Below, piece after piece: positions 53,976 to 64,000 of a stretch of 64,000 nt of DNA. The stretch comes from Paraburkholderia phytofirmans OLGA172 (lineage in GTDB: Bacteria; Pseudomonadota; Gammaproteobacteria; Burkholderiales; Burkholderiaceae), in NCBI RefSeq assembly GCF_001634365.1, contig NZ_CP014578.1:1426001-1490000 (forward strand). Direction: 5' to 3'. The notes beneath the pieces were generated by a model. It was not told the DNA's origin, made no database searches, and was given only the letters and a program-made list of their open reading frames with translations. Within the stretch, counting starts at the first letter, position 1. Each line of letters starts with the position of its first letter. Position numbers and translations under genes: made by a program.

Positions 53976-55211
53976 ATGAACGACCTGACTGTGACACGCC
54001 AGACTTTCGACGAAGTGATGGTGCCGGTGTTTTCCCCCGCCGCCTTCGTGCCGGACCGCGGTCTTGGCTCACGCGTCTGGGATACGGAAGGCCGTGACTA
54101 TATCGACTTCGCCGGCGGTATTGCCGTCACCGCGCTCGGTCATGCGCATCCTGAACTGCTGAAAGTCCTGCACGACCAGGGCGGCAAGCTGTGGCACATC
54201 GGTAACGGCTACACCAATGAACCGGTGCTGCGTCTCGCCAAACGTCTCGAAGACCTGACCTTCGCGGACCGCGCGTTCTTCGCCAACTCGGGCGCGGAAG
54301 CGAACGAAGCGGCCTTGAAGCTGGCGCGCCGCGTCGCGTTCGAACGCCATGGCGCCGACAAGGTTGAAATCATTTCGTTTACGCAGTCGTTCCATGGCCG
54401 CACGTTCTTCACCGTGAGCGTTGGCGGCCAGCCGAAGTATTCGGAAGGTTTCGGCCCGGTGCCGGCCGGCATCACCCACTTGCCGTACAACGATATCGAA
54501 GCGGCGAAGCAGGCCATCGGCGCGCAAACCTGTGCGGTGATCGTCGAGCCGATCCAGGGCGAGGGCGGCGTGATCCCGGCCGATCCGGCGTTTCTGAGGG
54601 CGCTGCGCGAAGCCTGCGATCAGCACGGCGCACTGCTGATTTTCGACGAGGTGCAAACGGGTGTGGGCCGCAGCGGTTACTTCTACGCGTATCAGGAAAC
54701 CGGCGTGACGCCGGACATCCTGACCACCGCGAAGGCGCTCGGCAACGGCTTCCCGATCGGCGCGATGCTGACCACCAAGGAACTGGCTGTGCACTTCAAG
54801 GTCGGCGTGCATGGCACGACCTACGGCGGCAATCCGCTGGGCTCGGCGATCGCGGAGAAGGTGGTCGAACTGGTCAGCGATCCGCGGCTGCTGGAAGGCG
54901 TGCACTCGCGCAGCGAGGCGCTGAGGGGACAACTTGCCAAGCTCAACGAGCGCTTTGGCATCTTCGAGGAAGTGCGCGGCAAGGGTCTTTTGATCGGTGC
55001 GGAATTGACCGACGCGTTCAAGGGCCGTGCGAAGGACTTCGTCACCGCGGCCGGCAAGCACGGCGTGATCATGCTGATGGCAGGTCCGGACGTGTTGCGC
55101 TTTGTACCGTCGCTGATCATTCCGCTCGACGACATGTATGAAGGCTTCGCGCGTCTGGCGAAGGCGATCGACGAAGTGGTCGGCGCAACCGCTGAAGCCC
55201 CGGCTCGTTAA
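53976..55211 (+). CDS. astC: succinylornithine/acetylornithine aminotransferase
   Basis: 411-residue PLP aminotransferase, class III. It converts N-succinylornithine to succinylglutamate semialdehyde. The PLP lysine lies in [15 protein letters not shown]; the cofactor glycines are in [15 protein letters not shown], and [13 protein letters not shown] is the D-E-V-Q motif. A cgagga ribosome site precedes ATG 53976. It is the first gene of the ast operon and may also act in arginine synthesis. Confidence 0.96.
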   Translation: MNDLTVTRQTFDEVMVPVFSPAAFVPDRGLGSRVWDTEGRDYIDFAGGIAVTALGHAHPELLKVLHDQGGKLWHIGNGYTNEPVLRLAKRLEDLTFADRAFFANSGAEANEAALKLARRVAFERHGADKVEIISFTQSFHGRTFFTVSVGGQPKYSEGFGPVPAGITHLPYNDIEAAKQAIGAQTCAVIVEPIQGEGGVIPADPAFLRALREACDQHGALLIFDEVQTGVGRSGYFYAYQETGVTPDILTTAKALGNGFPIGAMLTTKELAVHFKVGVHGTTYGGNPLGSAIAEKVVELVSDPRLLEGVHSRSEALRGQLAKLNERFGIFEEVRGKGLLIGAELTDAFKGRAKDFVTAAGKHGVIMLMAGPDVLRFVPSLIIPLDDMYEGFARLAKAIDEVVGATAEAPAR

Positions 55212-55240
55212 TCAGGCGTCACATTCAATCAGGAACGACG

Positions 55241-56295
55241 ATGCTCTTCGTACGCCCCAGCCGCCTCGCGGATCTCGATGCGCTCGAACATATGGCGCGC
55301 ACCGCGCAACCGGTGCTGCATTCGCTGCCGCACGACCGCGGTGCGCTCGAAGCGCGCGTCGCGTTGTCGGAAGACTCATTTCGCGCGGAGGTCGATTTTC
55401 CGGGCGAGGAGTTCTATCTGTTCGTGCTCGAGGACGCGGAGAGCGGCAAGCTGATGGGCACGGCGAGCATTGTCGCCGCGGCCGGTTATTCGGACCCGTT
55501 CTACGCGTTTCGCAACGACGCGCTGATTCATGCGTCGCGCGAGTTGCACGTGAACCGCAAGATTCACGCGCTGACCATGTCGCACGAATTGACGGGCAAG
55601 AGCCGGCTGGCGGGTTTTTACATCGACCCGTCGCTGCGTGGCGACGCGGCCGCGCATCTGATGTCGCGGGCGCGAATGATGTATATCGCCGCCAATCGCA
55701 AGCGTTTCACGCCGGAAGTGTTCTCGCTGTTGCTCGGCGTGACCGACGACTCAGGCGTGTCGCCGTTCTGGGAAGCGGTGGGGCGCAAGTTCTTCGGCCG
55801 CAATTTCGCCGACATCGAAATCGAATCGGGCGGCCGCAGCCGTACCTTTATCGCCGAAGTGATGCCGACCTATCCGGTCTATGTGCCCTTGCTGCCGGAA
55901 GCGGCACAGCGCGTGCTCGGCGAGCCGGATTCGAAGGCGCTGCTCGCGTATGAGATCCACCTCGAAGAAGGCTTCGAGACGGATCGCTTCATCGATATTT
56001 TCGACGCGGGTCCGGTGTTGACCGCGCAGGTGGATCGCAGTGCCTGCGTGACGCGCAATGAAACACGGGTGGTGCGCGAAGCCGGCGCGCCGGCCGGCGG
56101 CTCGACGTATCTGATCGCGCATAACGGTGCGGACGGTGAGTTCCGCTGCGTGCTCGGACCATTGCCGGACGGTAAAGCAAGCGGCGCGTCGTTGTCGCAT
56201 GCGGCGCGCGCCGCACTCGGCGTGCAGGAGGGCGACGCGGTACGCTGCGTGCCGCTGCACCAGCCGCATCAGGAAGAATCTTCGGGAGACGCACA

Positions 56296-56299
<4 letters not shown>
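55241..56299 (+). CDS. aruF: arginine N-succinyltransferase, alpha subunit
   Basis: 352-residue GNAT-related AstA-family subunit. The N-terminus LFVRPSRLADLDALEHMA is shared with its paralogue. In this two-subunit form (AruF/AruG), both chains make the enzyme that couples arginine with succinyl-CoA. Its TGA overlaps the next ATG (56296-56299). Confidence 0.95.
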
Positions 56300-58799
<2,500 letters not shown>

Positions 58800-58808
58800 G
58801 GATCGACG

Positions 58809-60149
58809 ATGCAAGCCACTGAAGCCAATTTCGACGGTCTCGTCGGCCCGACCCACAATTACGCAGGGCTCTCGTTCGGCAACGTCGCGTCGCAGAACAA
58901 CGAGAAGTCGGTTGCCAACCCCAAAGCGGCTGCCAAGCAAGGCCTGCGCAAGATGAAGCAGTTGGCCGATCTCGGCTTTCATCAAGGCGTGTTGCCGCCG
59001 CAGGAGCGTCCTTCGATGCGCCTCTTGCGCGAGCTCGGTTTTTCGGGCGACGACGCGACGGTGATCGCACGCGTCGCCAAAGACGCGCCCGAGTTGCTGG
59101 CCGCGGCGAGTTCGGCTTCGGCGATGTGGACCGCGAACGCGGCGACGGTGAGCCCCTCGGCCGACACGCACGACGGCCGCGTGCATTTCACGCCGGCCAA
59201 TCTGTGCAGCAAGCTGCATCGCGCGATCGAACATGAATCGACACGCCGCACCTTGCGCGCGATTTTCAGCGACGCCGACCGTTTCGCGGTGCATGAGGCA
59301 CTCCCCGGCACACCGGCACTCGGCGACGAAGGCGCGGCGAATCACACGCGTTTTTGCTCGGAATACGGCACACGTGGCGTCGAATTCTTCGTGTATGGCC
59401 GCAGCGAATATCGCCGCGGACCGGAGCCGAAGCGTTTTCCCGCGCGTCAGACCTTTGAGGCGAGCCGCGCGGTCGCGCATCGTCACGGTCTGGCAGAAGC
59501 AGCCACAGTGTACGCACAGCAGAATCCCGACGTGATCGACGCGGGCGTGTTCCATAACGACGTGATCGCGGTCGGCAATCGCAATACGCTGTTCTGTCAT
59601 CAACTGGCGTTTGTCGAACAGAATGCGGTGTATGACGAACTGCGCAGCAAACTCTCCGGGCTGAAGGCCGAGTTCAACGTGATCGAAGTGCCCGACGCGC
59701 AGGTGAGCGTGGCCGACGCGGTCACGTCGTACCTGTTCAACAGCCAGTTGCTGACGCGCCCGGACGGCAAACAGGTGCTGGTGGTGCCGCAGGAATGCCG
59801 CGAGAATGCGCGCGTGGGCGCCTATCTGGACGAGCTGACCGCGCACACCGGTCCGATCGACGACGTGCTCGTGTTCGATCTGCGCGAAAGCATGAAGAAC
59901 GGCGGCGGTCCGGCATGTCTGCGTCTGCGCGTGGTGTTGAACGATGCGGAGCGCGCGGCGGTGACGCCTGGCGTGTGGATCAACGACAAGCTGTTCGGCC
60001 GCCTCGATACGTGGATCGAAAAGCACTATCGCGATCGTCTCGCACCGACCGATCTGACCGATCCGCAACTGCTCGCCGAGTCGCGCACTGCGCTCGACGA
60101 ACTGACGCAGATTCTCGGTCTGGGTTCGCTGTATGACTTCCAGCGCTGA
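58809..60149 (+). CDS. astB: N-succinylarginine dihydrolase
   Basis: 446-residue guanidine-modifying enzyme that turns succinylarginine into succinylornithine, ammonia and CO2. The N-terminal [18 protein letters not shown] is the family signature, and the C-terminal [14 protein letters not shown] contains the catalytic Cys. It follows astD by nine bases and overlaps the start of astE by 17. Confidence 0.98.
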   Translation: MQATEANFDGLVGPTHNYAGLSFGNVASQNNEKSVANPKAAAKQGLRKMKQLADLGFHQGVLPPQERPSMRLLRELGFSGDDATVIARVAKDAPELLAAASSASAMWTANAATVSPSADTHDGRVHFTPANLCSKLHRAIEHESTRRTLRAIFSDADRFAVHEALPGTPALGDEGAANHTRFCSEYGTRGVEFFVYGRSEYRRGPEPKRFPARQTFEASRAVAHRHGLAEAATVYAQQNPDVIDAGVFHNDVIAVGNRNTLFCHQLAFVEQNAVYDELRSKLSGLKAEFNVIEVPDAQVSVADAVTSYLFNSQLLTRPDGKQVLVVPQECRENARVGAYLDELTAHTGPIDDVLVFDLRESMKNGGGPACLRLRVVLNDAERAAVTPGVWINDKLFGRLDTWIEKHYRDRLAPTDLTDPQLLAESRTALDELTQILGLGSLYDFQR

Positions 60150-61191
60150 ACGCGGCATGCCGGTTCCGATGCTCGACGATTTCCTTGCCTACACGTTGGC
60201 GGGGACGCAGCCTGGCGCGCAGGAAACGCAGGGTGTGTGCGCCAACGGCGGCGTGCGCTGGTCGTGGCTCGATGATGGTGTGCTGCTCATGGAGCCCGCG
60301 GTGCGGGATGAAGGCACTCGCAGCGTGCTCGTCTCTGCCGGCGTGCATGGCGATGAAACCGCGCCAATTGAACTGCTGTCGTATCTGGTGCGCGATATCG
60401 CGCTAGGCGATGCCGCGCTGACGTGCCGCTTGCTGGTGATTCTCGGCAACGTCGACGCCATGCGCGACGCGTGCCGCTATCGCGACGACGATCTGAACCG
60501 GCTCTTCAGCGGCCGTCATACGCAAGTGCCGCACAGCCACGAAGCGCCACGTGCGGCGGCGTTGGAGCGTGCGGCAATGCTGTTCTTTGCCGCGGCATCG
60601 CAAGCGCCCGGCGCCCGTTGGCACGTCGACATGCATACGGCGATCCGCCCCTCGGCTTTCGAGCAATTCGCCTTGTTGCCGCATACCGGCAAGCCGTTTT
60701 CGCGTGCAATGTTCGAGTGGCTCGGCGCAGCGCGCATTAGCGCGGTCCTGTTGCACACCACCAAGGGCAATACGTACTCGCACTTCACCGCACAGGCATG
60801 TGGTGCCGAAGCCTGTACCCTCGAACTCGGCAAGGTGCGCCCGTTCGGTCAGAACGATCTGACGCGTTTCGCCGGGGCGGACGAAGCGCTGCGCCATCTG
60901 CTAGCCGGTACAACGAACGGCAGCGTGCCCGCGGCGATGCCGCGCGTGTTCACCGTGATCGATCAGCTCACCAAGCAAAGCGATGCGTTCGAATTGCTGG
61001 TTGCCGCCGATGTGCCGAATTTCACGCCCTTTGTGAAGGACACCCTGCTCGCACGCGATGGCGAGTATCGCTATACCGTGCGTCATGACGAAGAGCGCCT
61101 CGTGTTTCCCAACGCGACGGTCAAGCCGGGTTTGCGCGCGGGTCTGCTGGTGGTGGAGACCACCCAGGAGACGCTCTCGAAGCTCGTTTAG
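60133..61191 (+). CDS. astE: succinylglutamate desuccinylase
   Basis: 352-residue zinc carboxypeptidase-like enzyme, final AST step (glutamate plus succinate). Zinc ligands are in [16 protein letters not shown] (H-x2-E) and the His of [15 protein letters not shown] 60133 overlaps astB; ATG 60157 is also possible. Family length is normal. Confidence 0.96.
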   Translation: MTSSAERGMPVPMLDDFLAYTLAGTQPGAQETQGVCANGGVRWSWLDDGVLLMEPAVRDEGTRSVLVSAGVHGDETAPIELLSYLVRDIALGDAALTCRLLVILGNVDAMRDACRYRDDDLNRLFSGRHTQVPHSHEAPRAAALERAAMLFFAAASQAPGARWHVDMHTAIRPSAFEQFALLPHTGKPFSRAMFEWLGAARISAVLLHTTKGNTYSHFTAQACGAEACTLELGKVRPFGQNDLTRFAGADEALRHLLAGTTNGSVPAAMPRVFTVIDQLTKQSDAFELLVAADVPNFTPFVKDTLLARDGEYRYTVRHDEERLVFPNATVKPGLRAGLLVVETTQETLSKLV

Positions 61192-61215
61192 CCGCACGCC
61201 GCTTCACATCCTTCA

Positions 61216-61242
61216 CGCATCTCCTCTTGCCTGAACGCGACA
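61216..61242 (-). promoter_or_regulatory. possible ArgR half-site pair before the binding protein
   Basis: On the minus strand, TGTCGC-N8-AA-N5-GATGCG matches the ArgR repeat layout for the first half-site. The second half is weak. It lies about 220 bases before the binding-protein ATG. Confidence 0.35.
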
Positions 61243-61461
61243 CGAATTTGCACCTTCGCCGTGCATCTGCGCAGGGTCGCGTGAAGGGCATTCTTTCCCC
61301 CGCCCGCCAGGCGTGCTTTGCCAGGCCTGTACAATCCCGCGCTCGCGGCTGTTGCGCCGCACCACACTGTCCGCATGAGTTTGAATCGCATTTTTGGCGC
61401 GGCAATCATGCTGGCCCGGATTCGGCTCCGTCTTATTCAATACCGTAGAGGAACACCCGCA

Positions 61462-62262
61462 ATGAAAATGAATTGGCGAAACATGGCAGTACTCGCGCTG
61501 TTCGCGACGGCAACGGCAACGGTAACGGCAGGCACCGCCTCGGCCGCAGATATCAAGGAAGTGCGTTTCGGCGTCGAGGCGTCGTATGCGCCGTTCGAAT
61601 CGAAGTCGCCGTCGGGCGAGCTGCAAGGTTTCGATATCGACGTCGGCAATGCCGTGTGTGCAAAGCTCAAAGCGAAGTGCGTGTGGGTCGAGAATTCGTT
61701 TGACGGCCTGATTCCGGCATTGGAAGCGCGCAAGTTCAACACGATCAACTCGGACATGACGATCACGGACCAGCGCCGCCAGGCCATCGAATTCACCGAT
61801 CCGATCTACACGATCCCGAATCAGATGATCGCGAAGAAGGGCAGTGGTTTGCTGCCTACGCCGGCCTCGCTCAAGGGTAAGCACGTCGGCGTGCTGCAAG
61901 GCACGATTCAGGAAACGTATGCGAAGGCGCGCTGGGCGCCGGCGGGTGTCGACGTCGTGCCGTATCAGACGCAGGACCAGATTTACGCCGACCTCGCGTC
62001 GGGCCGTCTGGACGCCGCGTTCCAGGACGCGGAAGCGGCATCGAAGGGCTTCCTGAAGAAGCCGCAAGGCGCAGGCTTCGAATTCGCCGGGCCGGCCGTC
62101 ACCGACGAGAAGCTGCTCGGCGCGGGCGTGGGTTTCGGCATCCGCAAGGGCGACAAAGCGTTGAAGGACGCGTTGAACCAGGCGCTCAAGGAACTGAAGG
62201 CGGACGGCACGATCGACCGCTTCGCAGCCAGGTACTTCGACGTGAAGGTGGTGTTGAAGTAA
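61462..62262 (+). CDS. basic amino acid ABC substrate-binding protein
   Basis: 266-residue periplasmic binding protein of the HisJ/ArgT type. Signal peptide (MAVLALFATATATVTAGTASA) is followed by EVRFGVEASYAPFESKSPSG and NTINSDMTITDQRRQAI, the amino-acid-binding signature region. ATG 61462 with gaggaac upstream. Likely partner of the HisQMP genes at 50426, though placed at the far end of the arginine block. Confidence 0.94.
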   Translation: MKMNWRNMAVLALFATATATVTAGTASAADIKEVRFGVEASYAPFESKSPSGELQGFDIDVGNAVCAKLKAKCVWVENSFDGLIPALEARKFNTINSDMTITDQRRQAIEFTDPIYTIPNQMIAKKGSGLLPTPASLKGKHVGVLQGTIQETYAKARWAPAGVDVVPYQTQDQIYADLASGRLDAAFQDAEAASKGFLKKPQGAGFEFAGPAVTDEKLLGAGVGFGIRKGDKALKDALNQALKELKADGTIDRFAARYFDVKVVLK

Positions 62263-62581
62263 GGCGTGGTGTGTCTTGCCTGATTGGTTTTGCTTGATGC
62301 AAACGGCCGCTGACGCGGCCGTTTGCAATTTGGGCGGCGTGCCGTCCACGTGCGGAATCACCTTCAGCCGGAAGTTCAGCGCTTCCAGACCTTCCGCGGG
62401 ACGGGCATCCAATTATTTCGAGATATTGCGCCGCCGACATGTCGGCGCGCGGCGGCCTGCGCTAGAATCGTCGGGCTCACCGCAGGTGCAAAGGGCCTCA
62501 GGCCTTGGATGCGCACGAATGGTGCAGCGAAAACCAAAATACTGCAGGAAGCGCCTGGGCGGCGCGTAGCGGGGAACCGGA
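62263..62581. other. gap with terminator before the EAL/HDOD gene
   Basis: 319 bases. After the hairpin at 62298-62327 no gene is supported. The last about 60 bases are the leader of the next gene (ggggaacc before ATG). Confidence 0.5.
62298..62327. terminator. perfect hairpin after the binding protein
   Basis: A perfect 13-bp stem (tgcaaacggccgc / gcggccgtttgca) with tetraloop tgac lies 36 bases after the stop. The T-tract is short (atttg), but stem strength makes a terminator likely. Confidence 0.75.
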
Positions 62582-63970
62582 ATGACCACCATCGCAATCG
62601 AGAATCCGAGGCAGACGAGTGCTTCGGACGATGCGCCACTGAATGCCAGCTTCGCGCGTCAGCCGATTCTGAATCGTGACGGAATGCTGTGCGGCTATGA
62701 AATCAAAGTGCGCGCACCGGATTTGCCTGCGGGCGCCGAACCTGGCGCGGGCGCAGCATCGGCCGCAGATTTGGCCGCTGATTCGGCTGTGGATGCCGAT
62801 GCCTTGCCGGGCCGCGCGCCCGAGCCGGCACAGCGCGTGGCGCGAGCCGTGATTCGCGGTTTGATGCAGGGCATTGTGCGCGGAGCGCTCACCGGCCATC
62901 CCGCTTACGTCGATGTAAACCGCGAGATGCTGTTCGACGATTCGATCCTGCATCTGCCGGCTGACCGTTTCATGTTCGAATTGCCGCCGTCGATCGAGGC
63001 CGACGATGCGCTAGTTGCCCGTATCGTTCAATTGCACGGGCGGCGCTATCGTTTCGTACTCGACGAAGTAACGCAGCCCAATGAAACGTTTGCGAAGCTG
63101 CTGCCCTTTGCGGAAGTCGTCAAGATCGATTTCACTCGCGCGCCGAAAGCGCTGTTACCCAAATTGACGAGCGTGCTCAAGTCAGCGGGCAAGCTGCTGA
63201 TCGCGCTGGGTCTCGATGCGCCGGCCGATCTTGAAGCGGCGCATGATCTCGGCTTCGACCGTTTTCAGGGCTACTTCTTCGCGCGTCCGCAGACCTCGGC
63301 GACGCGGCGCGTCAGTGCGCCGCGGCATGCATTGCTGAATCTGTTGCAGCTGTTGTCGGGCGACCCGACTGTCGCGCAACTCGAAGCTGAGCTCAAGCTG
63401 AATCCGGTGCTGGTCATGCATCTGATGAAGCTCGCGAATTCGAGCGGCCTCGCAGTCGGCCACAAGGTTACAACGCTGCGCGAAGCGATCAACGCGACCG
63501 GCACGAATCGGATCGCGCGCTGGACGCAACTGCTGCTGTATGCGGACGGCCGCAAGGTTGCGCTCGAGGACGATCCTCTGCTGCAACTGGCGGCGACCCG
63601 GGCGCGTTTCATGGAACTGGCGATTGAACGCTTGCCTGAAGCCGGCCGTGACGAAGCCGATGCGGCGTTTCTGACCGGCGTGTTTTCGTTTGTCGATGCG
63701 GTGTTCGGCGGCTCGCTCGAAAGCACGTTGAATGTGCTGACGCTATCGCGGCCGATTCAGGCCGGCATCTTGCATCGGCAAGGCGTGCTGGGGTTGCTGC
63801 TGACGGCGATCGAAGCGCTCGAGCGCGGGGCGTGGGACGAGATCGGTGCCTTGTGCGCGCGCTTGCAGCCGTTGACAGTGGAAGAGATCGCGGAGTTGGG
63901 GTTGGAGGCGGGGGCTTGGGCTGGGGTGGGGGATCGGAGTGCGGAGGGGTTGGAGCGGATTGAGGATTGA
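62582..63970 (+). CDS. degenerate EAL + HDOD signalling protein
   Basis: 462-residue protein of the YuxH type. The N-terminal half is EAL-like (residues about 20-245). It has ARQPILNRDG, but the E-x-L catalytic motif is replaced by YEIKVR, and the later acidic catalytic motifs are altered (for example LIALGLDAP where a Glu is expected), while QGYFFARP remains. The HDOD domain follows (LLNLLQLLSGDPTV... MHLMKLANSSG). Probably not a phosphodiesterase; a c-di-GMP sensor or partner protein is more likely. Confidence 0.88.
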   Translation: MTTIAIENPRQTSASDDAPLNASFARQPILNRDGMLCGYEIKVRAPDLPAGAEPGAGAASAADLAADSAVDADALPGRAPEPAQRVARAVIRGLMQGIVRGALTGHPAYVDVNREMLFDDSILHLPADRFMFELPPSIEADDALVARIVQLHGRRYRFVLDEVTQPNETFAKLLPFAEVVKIDFTRAPKALLPKLTSVLKSAGKLLIALGLDAPADLEAAHDLGFDRFQGYFFARPQTSATRRVSAPRHALLNLLQLLSGDPTVAQLEAELKLNPVLVMHLMKLANSSGLAVGHKVTTLREAINATGTNRIARWTQLLLYADGRKVALEDDPLLQLAATRARFMELAIERLPEAGRDEADAAFLTGVFSFVDAVFGGSLESTLNVLTLSRPIQAGILHRQGVLGLLLTAIEALERGAWDEIGALCARLQPLTVEEIAELGLEAGAWAGVGDRSAEGLERIED

Positions 63971-64000
63971 GGGGGTGTCGGTTGGCGAGTTGCTGGCTGA

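Overview
The window looks like a high-GC beta-proteobacterial chromosome, most likely Paraburkholderia or Burkholderia. This is inferred from codon use, from an AraC-type ArgR regulator next to a two-subunit AST pathway (AruF/AruG), from a five-step hut operon with HutF and HutG, and from the style of the intergenic repeats. No rRNA, tRNA or CRISPR array was seen.

The outstanding element is a complete-looking extracellular contractile injection system (eCIS; Afp/PVC/tailocin type) at about 1.8-23.0 kb. It lies between an amino-acid permease and ordinary housekeeping genes. Gene order follows the Serratia antifeeding prophage / Photorhabdus PVC order 1 to 16: tube, three sheaths, second tube protein, DUF5908 small protein, LysM protein, VgrG-like spike, gp25, PAAR-like tip, two large baseplate proteins, collar-type fibre, tape measure, AAA+ ATPase and tube terminator. 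Three things stand out. A frameshifted relic of an extra sheath gene follows the tube gene. The fibre gene is split inside its collar domain by an IS3-family element. The tape-measure protein carries four exact-length 14-residue repeats. No toxin or effector gene is recognisable next to the structural genes.

From 23 to 34 kb come a small membrane protein, a divergent SDR/LysR pair with a palindromic operator, and the histidine-utilisation cluster hutH-hutC-hutU-hutD-hutI-hutF-hutG. Three HutC-type operators lie upstream of hutH. The cluster converts histidine to glutamate and formate by way of N-formylglutamate. A 44-residue secreted Cys/His-rich peptide gene follows on the minus strand.

From 34.5 to 50 kb the genes are mixed: an HTH protein, a short AraC-type protein coupled to a DUF3857/transglutaminase-like protein, a LivK-type binding protein, a conserved acidic protein with a heptamer/octamer repeat array in its leader, pdxY, glgA-glgC with a convergent repeat array upstream of glgC, a luciferase-like oxidoreductase, a four-rhodanese protein, a lipoprotein and a patatin. 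Several intergenic stretches hold tandem repeats, and one strong terminator (48.33 kb) has no assigned gene.

From 50 to 62 kb lies an arginine uptake and catabolism block: HisQ/HisM/HisP-type transporter genes, argR (AraC family), then astC-aruF-aruG-astD-astB-astE and a periplasmic binding protein. It converts arginine to glutamate and succinate. A candidate ArgR operator precedes astC. The window ends with a degenerate-EAL/HDOD signalling protein.
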